The translations under genes were made by a program, and so were the position numbers. A stretch of 55,876 bases of DNA from Rhodobacter sp. (lineage in GTDB: Bacteria > Pseudomonadota > Alphaproteobacteria > Rhodobacterales > Rhodobacteraceae): contig JASJCA010000011.1 of the NCBI GenBank assembly GCA_030066215.1, positions 1 through 55,876 on the forward strand, written 5' to 3'. The notes beneath the pieces are model-generated. The model was not told the DNA's origin. It did not search any database and saw only the letters and a list, made by a program, of their open reading frames with translations. This document shows, piece by piece, positions 16,196 to 23,052 of this stretch. Position 1 is the first letter of the stretch. Every line of letters starts with the position of its first letter.

Positions 16196-17256
16196 AGCGG
16201 CACCTCCGTGGCGATTAACTTAGGGTCCGGCGCGCGCCAGTCGACCCAGCGGCCGTGAAAATCGGCGCGGCCGAGCGCGATTGCATGGTTACCGGGCCAA
16301 AGCCGTAGGGAAAGGCCGGCACCGGGGGTGCGGCCGTTGGCCTCCATGCCGAGCCAGGCCAGCGGGGCGTCGCGGGTCGCGCTTGCGCCGGCGGCCTCGA
16401 TCGCCGTCCGGGCGCGGGCGGCAGTGGCGGGCGGGAAATACTGCCAGGCGATGGTGTGGTAGATCAGGTGGACCTGCCCGGGCACCGGCGTGGCGAGGCG
16501 GGTCGTCAGCCAATCGGCGGCGTCGGCGGCATCGACCGGGGCCTCGGCCACGGCGAGGGCGGCGCGGGTGCGGGCGAGCCGCTCGGGTTGGTCCGGCCAG
16601 AGATAGGCCAGAAGGCGCAGGCGGGCCTGTGGGTCGCGGGGATCGAGCGGGGTGAGGTCGGTGCCACGGCGCTCGGCGAACTCCGGCAAGGCAGCGACGG
16701 GCGGGTTGCCGCGCCAGTCCGGGCTCAGGGTGAGGACCGGGTCGGCGGGGCCCAGGGTCCGGTCGGGGAGCTCCAGCGCGAAGTGGTCCCACATCAGGTT
16801 CAACCCGGCGCTGGCGCCAAGTTCCGAGAGCTTCAGCGGCAGGCCGAAGGCGGCGGTCAGCCAGTGGCCCGCGGCGATCAGAACCGCGGATCGCCCGGTT
16901 TCGTTGGTCTGCGGCGGGCGGTCGAGCCAGGCGTCGACCCGCGCGGCATGGGTCGTCAGCGCCTCGTCCACGGCGGCCCAAAGTCGATCGTCGGCGGGCG
17001 ACGGGTTCGGCGGGTAGAGGCGGGCGAGCCCCGGCGCGGTGCCGTCGAGCACCAGCCCGTGCAGCGTGCCCGCCAGGCGCAGGGGCACCGAGGCGCCGGC
17101 GGCGGTGATGTCGCCGGGCCAGGCGAAGAGCCGGTCGGCGACGGGGCTGCCGGGCACCAGCCGCTCGGCGCAGAGCCGCAGGAGCCGCGCGGTGAACGGC
17201 GAGCCGAGGCCGGCGCAGGCCGTGGCCTGGTGCCGCAGGGCGGCGCGCAGGCTCAC
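16192..17256 (-). CDS. DUF2332 family protein
   Basis: 354 residues. The opening (RHQATACAGLGSPFTARLLRLCAERL), LARLYPPNP, TNETGRSAVLIAAGHWLT, LSELGASAGLNLMWDHF and the C-terminal HLIYHTIAWQYFP are typical of DUF2332, which has a methyltransferase-like SELGASAGLN glycine-rich motif at about 145-154. No reaction is known to me. Its ATG overlaps the pth stop (ATGA), so it is translated from the pth mRNA. Confidence 0.88.
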   Translation of the reverse strand: MSLRAALRHQATACAGLGSPFTARLLRLCAERLVPGSPVADRLFAWPGDITAAGASVPLRLAGTLHGLVLDGTAPGLARLYPPNPSPADDRLWAAVDEALTTHAARVDAWLDRPPQTNETGRSAVLIAAGHWLTAAFGLPLKLSELGASAGLNLMWDHFALELPDRTLGPADPVLTLSPDWRGNPPVAALPEFAERRGTDLTPLDPRDPQARLRLLAYLWPDQPERLARTRAALAVAEAPVDAADAADWLTTRLATPVPGQVHLIYHTIAWQYFPPATAARARTAIEAAGASATRDAPLAWLGMEANGRTPGAGLSLRLWPGNHAIALGRADFHGRWVDWRAPDPKLIATEVPL

Positions 17257-17936
17257 CGGAACTTGTCGATCAGGCGCTGCAATGGGCCACGCGGTTCGGG
17301 CGCGGGTGCCGGGTCGGGCGGCGCGGCAGGCGCCGGCTTGGGCGCAGGCTTGGCGGTCGACGACCGCGGCGGCGCGGTGCGCAGCGCCACGGCGTTCATG
17401 AACCGGCCCGGCTCGCCCGCGGCCAGCTCGGCCGCGCCGTCCGAGACACCGCGCAACAGGTCTTCGAGCCAGTCGGCGTCGGATTTGGCGAAATCGTGCA
17501 GCACGTAGCCCGAAACCCGGTCCTTATGGCCGGGGTGCCCGATGCCGAGGCGGACGCGGTCGTAGCCCTCGCCGATATGGCCGTGGATCGAGCGCAAACC
17601 GTTATGGCCGGCGTGGCCGCCGCCACGCTTGTGGCGGCACTTTCCGGGGGCAAGGTCCAACTCGTCGTGGAACACGGTGATGTCGGCAGGGTCGAGCTTG
17701 AAGAACGCCATCGCCGCGGCGACCGACTGGCCGGAGCGGTTCATGTAGGTCTCGGGCTTTATGAGCAGCACCTTTTCGGACCCGAACCGGCCCTCGGCGA
17801 CCACGCCCTGGAACTTCGACCGCCAGGGGCCGAAACCGTGATCGGCGGCGATCCGGTCGACGGCGCGATAGCCGATATTGTGCCGGTGGCCGGAATATTT
17901 CGCCCCGGGATTGCCGAGGCCGACGAAGAGCTTCAT
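17253..17936 (-). CDS. pth: Peptidyl-tRNA hydrolase
   Basis: Releases peptides from peptidyl-tRNA that dropped off ribosomes. The 227-residue protein starts MKLFVGLGNPGAKYSGHRHNIG with the catalytic His19, and has KPETYMNRSGQSV, FHDELDLAPGK and GGGHAGHNGLRSI. The last 40 residues are a Pro/Ala-rich extension (PAPKPAPAAPPDPAPAPEPRG) beyond the usual enzyme length of about 190. An upstream in-frame start (17975) would add 13 residues and lacks support. It follows rplY (L25), a common pairing. Confidence 0.95.
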   Translation of the reverse strand: MKLFVGLGNPGAKYSGHRHNIGYRAVDRIAADHGFGPWRSKFQGVVAEGRFGSEKVLLIKPETYMNRSGQSVAAAMAFFKLDPADITVFHDELDLAPGKCRHKRGGGHAGHNGLRSIHGHIGEGYDRVRLGIGHPGHKDRVSGYVLHDFAKSDADWLEDLLRGVSDGAAELAAGEPGRFMNAVALRTAPPRSSTAKPAPKPAPAAPPDPAPAPEPRGPLQRLIDKFR

Positions 17937-18087
17937 CGCGGGGCTCCGAGGGTCCGGTCTCGTTTCTAAAGCCACCGGCCGGGCGGCGCAACGGGCGGGT
18001 CGGCTGCGCGGCGCGGCCGAGGCGAGGGGAACCGCGACGGAACGGCGGGTGGCGGGGTCGGGTCAATAGGGGCCGTTGATTATCTGG

Positions 18088-18270
18088 TGACGAGCCGGGC
18101 CCATCGCCGACCCGCGGGGTGGCGATCCGACCTCTGAACGGATGCGCTTTATGGCTGTCACATCCGTAGGACCTCGAGCGATGCGCTGGTGCCGACAAAT
18201 CGCCACCCCTCCGGGGCGGGTTGGCGATGGGCACGGCGAGGCTGCGCCCCTTGATTCCGTGCCCGGGGCA
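18088..18270 (+). repeat. Intergenic repeat, subtype A, copy A1
   Basis: In the 402-bp gap between rplY and pth. Blocks shared with A2-A4: GACCCGCGGGGTGGCGA, CTTTATGGCTGTC, TCCGTAGGACCTC, CGGGGCGGGTTGGCGATGG, CTTGATTCCG. The 5' block (from GCCGGGCCCATCGCC) and the 3' block (GGCGATGGGCACGGC) are near-perfect reverse complements, 20 of 22 positions. The remainder of the gap is the rplY terminator and plain GC-rich sequence. Confidence 0.85.
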
Positions 18271-18288
18271 TTGCGGTGTCCTGCCCGC

Positions 18289-18316
18289 AAAAAAAACGGG
18301 GCCCGAAGGCCCCGTC
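18289..18316 (-). terminator. rplY intrinsic terminator
   Basis: On the minus strand: ACGGGGCC, loop TTCG, GGCCCCGT, then a run of T, starting about 23 bases after the rplY stop. A perfect stem with a stable UUCG-type loop. Confidence 0.92.
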
Positions 18317-18338
18317 TGAGTGCCGAAACCGGCCGGGA

Positions 18339-19007
18339 TCACTCCTCGTCCGCGGCGGCCTCTTCGTCGTGGGTGGTCGGCACCTCGTCGGCGGCCACCT
18401 CTTCGCCCTCTTCCGCCTCTTCCTCTTCCGACCGCAGGCCGGACGGGGCCGAGACGTTGGCGATCACGAAGTCGCGGTCGATCGTCGGCCGGGTGCCTTC
18501 GGGCAGGGTCACTGACGAGATCGTCACCGCGTCGTTGATGTCGAGGCCTGAGACGTCGACGGATACATGGTCGGGGATCTCGCCCGCGGTCACCCAAAGC
18601 TCGATTTCCGGGCGCACGACAGTCAGCACGCCGCCGCGCTTGATGCCGGGCGAGACGTCTTCGCCCTCGAACTCGACGGGAATGAACAGCTTCACCTTGG
18701 TCGAGCGGCGCAGGCGCATGAAGTCGACATGGGTCGGAAGGTCCTTGACCACATCGCGCTGCACGCCGCGGCAGATCACCCGCACGTCGTCGTGGCCGTC
18801 GATCTTGAGGTTGAACAGCGTCGAGAGGAACCGACCCTCTTTTAGACGCTTGGTCAGCACGTTGAACGGAATGGTGATCGGCAGCGCGTCAACGCCGCCG
18901 CCATAGACCACTCCGGGTACCAGATTATCACGGCGTGCTTGGCGGGCGGCCCCCTTGCCTCTTCCCGCACGTTCCGTGGCGACGAGATCCGGGATCTCTC
19001 CAGCCAT
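18339..19007 (-). CDS. rplY: 50S ribosomal protein L25/general stress protein Ctc
   Basis: 222 residues. An N-terminal L25 domain binding 5S rRNA ([25 protein letters not shown], about 14-38; HVDFMRLRR), the TL5/Ctc C-terminal domain ([31 protein letters not shown]), and an acidic tail from about residue 193 ([15 protein letters not shown]). ATG 19007 follows AAGGAG. Upstream on the same strand are a loop with a 7-bp stem and a hairpin with a T run, so leader control is likely. A strong terminator separates it from pth. Confidence 0.95.
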   Translation of the reverse strand: MAGEIPDLVATERAGRGKGAARQARRDNLVPGVVYGGGVDALPITIPFNVLTKRLKEGRFLSTLFNLKIDGHDDVRVICRGVQRDVVKDLPTHVDFMRLRRSTKVKLFIPVEFEGEDVSPGIKRGGVLTVVRPEIELWVTAGEIPDHVSVDVSGLDINDAVTISSVTLPEGTRPTIDRDFVIANVSAPSGLRSEEEEAEEGEEVAADEVPTTHDEEAAADEE

Positions 19008-19028
19008 GTCGGTATCTCCTTATGTCAG

Positions 19029-19055
19029 GGGGCATCCTCCAAGGGTGTATGCCCC
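19029..19055 (-). promoter_or_regulatory. Hairpin in the rplY leader
   Basis: GGGGCAT (19029-19035) and ATGCCCC (19049-19055) pair perfectly around a 13-base loop that, on the minus strand, contains TTGGAGGA. It ends 22 bases before the rplY start codon. A site for autoregulation by L25 is possible. Confidence 0.45.
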
Positions 19056-19099
19056 GATGAAGCGCTGCACATAGGGCAGTTGCTGAACGAAAGGAAGCG

Positions 19100-19137
19100 A
19101 AAAAACGTGCCGCCGCTTGGCATGGCCCAAGCGCGGC
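19100..19137 (-). terminator. Terminator-like hairpin upstream of rplY
   Basis: On the minus strand, an 11-bp stem with one bulged base (GCTTGG/CCAAGC core, loop GCCATG) is followed by ACG and six T. It lies about 93-130 bases before the rplY start, with only the divergent MFS gene beyond. It could be a leader attenuator; I could not place a convincing promoter upstream of it. Confidence 0.4.
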
Positions 19138-19175
19138 GCTAGAGGGTCTGGACGTTGTCGTCGAGGCCTGCGCGC

Positions 19176-20372
19176 ATGTCGATCCTCATTGCTCTTCGCT
19201 TGTCGCGCGCGCCCGGCGCGGGGTTGGCTGCCGTGGGCGTGCTTTGGGGCGGGCTGGCAGCGTCTATGCCCGACATCAAGGCCGGTGTGGCTGCCTCGGA
19301 TGCCGAGTTGGGAGGGGCGCTTCTGGCCTCGGCGGTTGGTGGGGTCCTGGCGATGCTGGCCGCACCGCGGATCGGGCGAGGCTTGGGGCGGTTTTCGCTG
19401 CCCGTGCTCGGCGGGCTGGTTTGCCTGGCGTTCTTCTTTCCGCTCTTGCCGCGGGAAGTGGCGGGCCTGGCCGTGGCGATGTTCTTCGTCGGCGCCTCGG
19501 TGGCGGCGCTGGACATTCTGACCAATGTCGAGATCAGCGCCCGCGAGGCCCACCACCGGGCGCACCTGATGGGGCTGAACCACGCGCTGTTTTCCTTCGC
19601 CTTCGCCGCCGCGGCCTACGGCACCGGGCTGGCGCGGCAGGCCGGCGCGGGGCCGGCCGAGATCCTGCCGGTGCTGGCCCTGGCCTGCGTCGGGCTGACC
19701 GGGGTGATGTGCCTGCCCGACGGCGCCGCAGCGCCGCGGATGGCGGAGGACCGGGACGGCGGCGCCGGCACGCCCTGGCTTGCCGTGGGGCTGACCGGCC
19801 TGATCCTCTTCGCGGCCTTCATCGGTGAGAACGCCACCGAGGCCTGGTCGGCCCTGCATATCGAACGCACGCTGGGCGCGGCTCCCGGCGCGGGCAGTTT
19901 CGGCCCGGCGATGCTGGGGCTGGTGATGGGGATAGGGCGGCTTTTCGGCCAGGTGGTGTCGGAACGGCTGGGCCATGGCCGGCTGATCTTCGCCTCCGCG
20001 CTACTGGGCATGGCGGGCAGCTTCGTTCTGGCCGTGGCGCCGACGCCGGCGGTGGCGATTGCCGGCGTCGCGGCGGGCGCGTTGGGCATGGCGGCGATCG
20101 TTCCCTCGGCGATGTCGATCCTCGGCGCCCGGGTCACCGAGGCGCAGCGGGCGCATGCCCTGTCGCGGGCCTGGATGCTGGGGATTGCCGGCTTCTTCGT
20201 CGGCCCCGCGCTGATGGGCGGTATCGCCGAGCTCTTCGGGCTGCGGGTGTCCTTCGCCGCCGTCTGCCTGGTGATCGCGCTGATTCTGCCGACAGTCTGG
20301 GCGCTGCGCGGCCAGCCGAAGGTGGTGGGCGGGGATCGCACAGCGGCCGGGAGTCCTGGCTCTGAGGCGTGA
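19176..20372 (+). CDS. MFS transporter
   Basis: A 398-residue protein with about 12 membrane helices and the loop APRIGRGLGRFSLPVLGG after helix 2 and a mid-protein break near residue 190-200 (PDGAAAPRMAEDRDGGAG). The repeated Ala/Gly-rich helices resemble the YbjJ-like MFS group, but the substrate is unknown. ATG 19176 (MSILIALRLSRAPGAG) is chosen over a TTG seven codons earlier; GAGG lies ten bases upstream. It is divergent from rplY and convergent with lldD. Confidence 0.88.
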   Translation: MSILIALRLSRAPGAGLAAVGVLWGGLAASMPDIKAGVAASDAELGGALLASAVGGVLAMLAAPRIGRGLGRFSLPVLGGLVCLAFFFPLLPREVAGLAVAMFFVGASVAALDILTNVEISAREAHHRAHLMGLNHALFSFAFAAAAYGTGLARQAGAGPAEILPVLALACVGLTGVMCLPDGAAAPRMAEDRDGGAGTPWLAVGLTGLILFAAFIGENATEAWSALHIERTLGAAPGAGSFGPAMLGLVMGIGRLFGQVVSERLGHGRLIFASALLGMAGSFVLAVAPTPAVAIAGVAAGALGMAAIVPSAMSILGARVTEAQRAHALSRAWMLGIAGFFVGPALMGGIAELFGLRVSFAAVCLVIALILPTVWALRGQPKVVGGDRTAAGSPGSEA

Positions 20373-20430
20373 GGGCGCTCGCTCAGCGCGCGTCTCTTAC
20401 CACATGGTCTGGAGCGGACATTCGCGTGAT

Positions 20431-20613
20431 GCCCCGGGCACGGAGTCAAGGCGCGCAGCGCCGCCGTGCCCATCGCCAACCCGCCCCGGAGGGATGGCGA
20501 TTGGTCGAAGCTAGCGCACCGCTTGAGGTCCTACGGACTCGACGGCCATAAAGCGCCGCCGTTCAGAGGTCGGTTCGCCACCCCGCGGGTCGGCGATGCG
20601 CCCGGCTCGTCAC
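20431..20613 (-). repeat. Intergenic repeat, subtype A, copy A2
   Basis: Inverted relative to A1 and its closest relative: both share the outer GTGACGAGCCGGGC and the inner CCGACCTCTGAACGG. It occupies the 358-bp gap between the convergent MFS and lldD genes, which holds no gene. On the minus strand the core reads CTTTATGGCCGTCGAGTCCG followed by TAGGACCTC. Confidence 0.85.
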
Positions 20614-20730
20614 GAAGCGGCAAGCTCGGCCCAAGGCCATGTCCGGCCCGGCTTGCTCTGGCCAAAACCCGGAAGAGCGGCACCTCGCAGCCCCTTGCTG
20701 TCAAGGTTCTTCGCTATTGCCTGGCCCGCG

Positions 20731-21900
20731 TCAGTTGCCCTGCCAGCGGCCCTCGAAATCCTCCGGCACCAGCAGGATGTCGCGGTCGAGCTCGTCCACC
20801 CGGCGCCGGCCGCAGAGCGCCATCGACACGTCGAGCTCCTTGTGGATCACCTCCAGCGCCCGGGTCACGCCCTTCTGCCCCATCGCGCCCAGCCCATAGA
20901 CGTAGGCGCGCCCGACATAGGTGCCCTTGGCCCCCATCGCCAGCGCCTTCAGCACGTCCTGGCCGGAGCGGATGCCGCTGTCGAGGTGGACCTCGACCTG
21001 GTCGCCCACGGCGTCGAGGATCGCCGGCAGCACCCGGATCGACGACAGCGCCCCGTCGAGCTGGCGCCCGCCATGGTTCGACACCACGATCGCGTCGGCC
21101 CCGAGCTTGGCGGCCATGCGGGCGTCCTCGGCATCGAGAATGCCCTTCAGGATCACCTTGCCGCCCCACTGCTCCATCAGTGTCTCCACCTTGCCCCAGT
21201 CGAGCGAGGGGTCGAATTGCTCGTTGGTCCACGACGCCAGCGACGAGGTGTCCGAGATGCCCTTGACATGGCCGACGATATTGCCGAACTGGCGCCGCCT
21301 GGTGCCCATCATCTCCAGCCCCCAGGCCCATTTCGTGGCCAGGTTCAGCATCGTCGCGATCGTCAGCTTCGGCGGGGCCGACAGCCCGTTCTTGAGATCC
21401 TTGTGGCGCTGGCCGAGGATCTGCAGGTCGAGCGTGATCACCAGCGCCGAACAGCCCGCATCCTTGGCCCGTTGGATCAGCCGCGCTGTGTAGTCTGTGT
21501 CCTTCATGGTGTAGAGCTGGAACCAGAACGGCTTGTCCGTCTTCGCCGCCACGTCCTCGATCGAACAGATCGACATCGTCGAGAGCGTGAAGGGCACCCC
21601 GAAGGCCTCGGCGGCCCGCGCCGCCTTGATCTCGCCGTCGGCGTGCTGCATGCCCGTCAGCCCCACCGGCGCCAGGGCCACCGGCATCGCCACCTCCTGA
21701 CCGACCATTTGGCTCGCCGTCGAACGCCCGGTCATGTCGACGGCCACGCGCTGGCGCAGGCGGATGGCGTCGAAGTCCGAGGAGTTGTCGCGGAAGGTCT
21801 GTTCGGTCCAACTGCCGGACTCGGTGTAGTCGTAAAACATCTTCGGCACCCGGCGGCGGTAGATCCGCTTGAGGTCTTCGATCTCGGTGATCACGGGCAT
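20731..21900 (-). CDS. lldD: FMN-dependent L-lactate dehydrogenase/alpha-hydroxy-acid oxidase
   Basis: 389 residues of the FMN alpha-hydroxy-acid dehydrogenase family: LAPVGLTGMQHADGE (about 75-89), LSTMSICSIEDVA, FWFQLYTMKDTDYT, LVITLDLQILGQRHKD, the catalytic block VSNHGGRQLDGA with the active His near 276, and the phosphate site DSGIRSGQDVLKALAMGA. It oxidises L-lactate or a related 2-hydroxy acid at the membrane side, passing electrons to quinone or cytochrome. LldD is the best named match; glycolate or mandelate oxidase cannot be excluded. Confidence 0.9.
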   Translation of the reverse strand: MPVITEIEDLKRIYRRRVPKMFYDYTESGSWTEQTFRDNSSDFDAIRLRQRVAVDMTGRSTASQMVGQEVAMPVALAPVGLTGMQHADGEIKAARAAEAFGVPFTLSTMSICSIEDVAAKTDKPFWFQLYTMKDTDYTARLIQRAKDAGCSALVITLDLQILGQRHKDLKNGLSAPPKLTIATMLNLATKWAWGLEMMGTRRRQFGNIVGHVKGISDTSSLASWTNEQFDPSLDWGKVETLMEQWGGKVILKGILDAEDARMAAKLGADAIVVSNHGGRQLDGALSSIRVLPAILDAVGDQVEVHLDSGIRSGQDVLKALAMGAKGTYVGRAYVYGLGAMGQKGVTRALEVIHKELDVSMALCGRRRVDELDRDILLVPEDFEGRWQGN

Positions 21901-22070
21901 GGGCGGGCTCCTCGGCCGGACGGGTCGAAACTAGGTACCAACGGCGCCGCGGCCCCGCAACCGGCGGCGCGCGCGTCCCGCGCGGGATTTGATCTGAGTC
22001 GAAGACGCGCGGCGGAACGCGGTCCAGGGTGCGCGGGCAAAGGGCAGCCGGGACGGCGAAGGGGCGCGGC

Positions 22071-22844
22071 ATGGACATCATCACCATCGGTATTCTGGCG
22101 AGCCTGGGTGCCGGGCTGATGACCGGGGTCGGGGCGATCCCGGTGCTGTTCGGGCGTACGATCTCGCAAAGGGCCAACGACGCCTTTCTGGGCTTCGCCG
22201 CGGGCGTGATGCTGTCGGCGTCGTATTTTTCGCTGATCATTCCGGGGATCGGCGCCGCCGAGGACCTCTATGGCAGCGTGGTGATCGCGGCGCTTATCGC
22301 GGCGGCGGGGATCGCCGTCGGGGTCGTTGCGGTCGGCGCGTTGAACGAATGGCTGCCGCACGAGCATTTCGTGCGCGGGCCCGAGGGCGGCGATCCGGGC
22401 GCGTTGGCGCGGATCTGGCTCTTCGTCTTCGCGATTACCATCCACAATTTCCCCGAAGGCCTGGCGGTCGGCGTCGGCTTCGGCGGCGGCGACGTGGCCA
22501 ACGGGATGTCGCTGGCCACCGGGATCGGGCTGCAGAACGCGCCCGAGGGGCTGGCCGTGGCGGTGGCGCTGCGCGGCCAGGGCTATGGCAAGGGGCACGC
22601 TTTCCTGATCGCGCTGGCCACCGGGTTGATCGAGCCGGTGGGCGGCGCCCTGGGGGTCTGGGCGGTGCACGTCTCGGCGATCCTGCTGCCCTGGGGTCTG
22701 ACCTTCGCTGCCGGCGCGATGCTCTACATCATCAGCCACGAGATCATCCCCGAGACCCACCGGCACGGCCACCAGAAGGCGGCCACGGCGGGGCTGACCG
22801 TCGGGCTGATCGTGATGATGGTGCTGGACGTGACGCTGGGCTGA
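22071..22844 (+). CDS. ZIP-family divalent metal transporter
   Basis: 257 residues, about eight membrane helices. The ZIP signature FAITIHNFPEGLAVGVGFGGGD lies in helix 4 (about 124-145) and a matching NAPEGLAVAVAL follows in helix 5, giving the His/Asn/Glu metal site. This is the ZupT/GufA type, importing zinc and other divalent cations. The loop before it has HEHFVRGPEGGD and the C-terminus has HRHGHQK, both possible metal-binding stretches. ATG 22071 is preferred to the GTG-like frame 14 codons upstream. Confidence 0.88.
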   Translation: MDIITIGILASLGAGLMTGVGAIPVLFGRTISQRANDAFLGFAAGVMLSASYFSLIIPGIGAAEDLYGSVVIAALIAAAGIAVGVVAVGALNEWLPHEHFVRGPEGGDPGALARIWLFVFAITIHNFPEGLAVGVGFGGGDVANGMSLATGIGLQNAPEGLAVAVALRGQGYGKGHAFLIALATGLIEPVGGALGVWAVHVSAILLPWGLTFAAGAMLYIISHEIIPETHRHGHQKAATAGLTVGLIVMMVLDVTLG

Positions 22845-22853
22845 GACCCGAGA

Positions 22854-22922
22854 CAAGGCGCTTCGAAGCGCCTTGAGCAAGGCCTTTCGAAACGCCTTTC
22901 CGACGCGGTTTCGAAACCGCGT
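22854..22922. repeat. Array of three TTCGAA-centred palindromes
   Basis: Starting ten bases after the ZIP stop: 22854-22875 (core AAGGCGCTTCGAAGCGCCTT, perfect), 22879-22898 (AAGGCCTTTCGAAACGCCTT, one mismatch) and 22903-22922 (ACGCGGTTTCGAAACCGCGT, perfect). The third has the same core as unit 3 of the array before trpB. Confidence 0.85.
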
Positions 22923-22977
22923 GGCCCATCCGTGTCGAGGCGGCTTTCCCGTAGGGTTTCCCGCCTGTCAGCAAACA

Positions 22978-23036
22978 AGTTCGATTTCGTACTTGATTAT
23001 GGTACGATATCGCACTAGATAGTTCGACATCGTATT
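22978..23036. promoter_or_regulatory. Three-site operator cluster before the nitroreductase-RTX gene
   Basis: An AT-rich island with three copies of one motif: AGTTCGATTTCGTACTTGA (22978-22996), its inverse GGTACGATATCGCACTA (23001-23017) and TAGTTCGACATCGTATT (23020-23036). The common reading is TAGTKCGAYATCGTAYY. It ends 17 bases before the ATG, so a bound repressor would block transcription. The regulator is not in the window. Confidence 0.55.
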
Positions 23037-23052
23037 AAATGGAGTGGAATCA

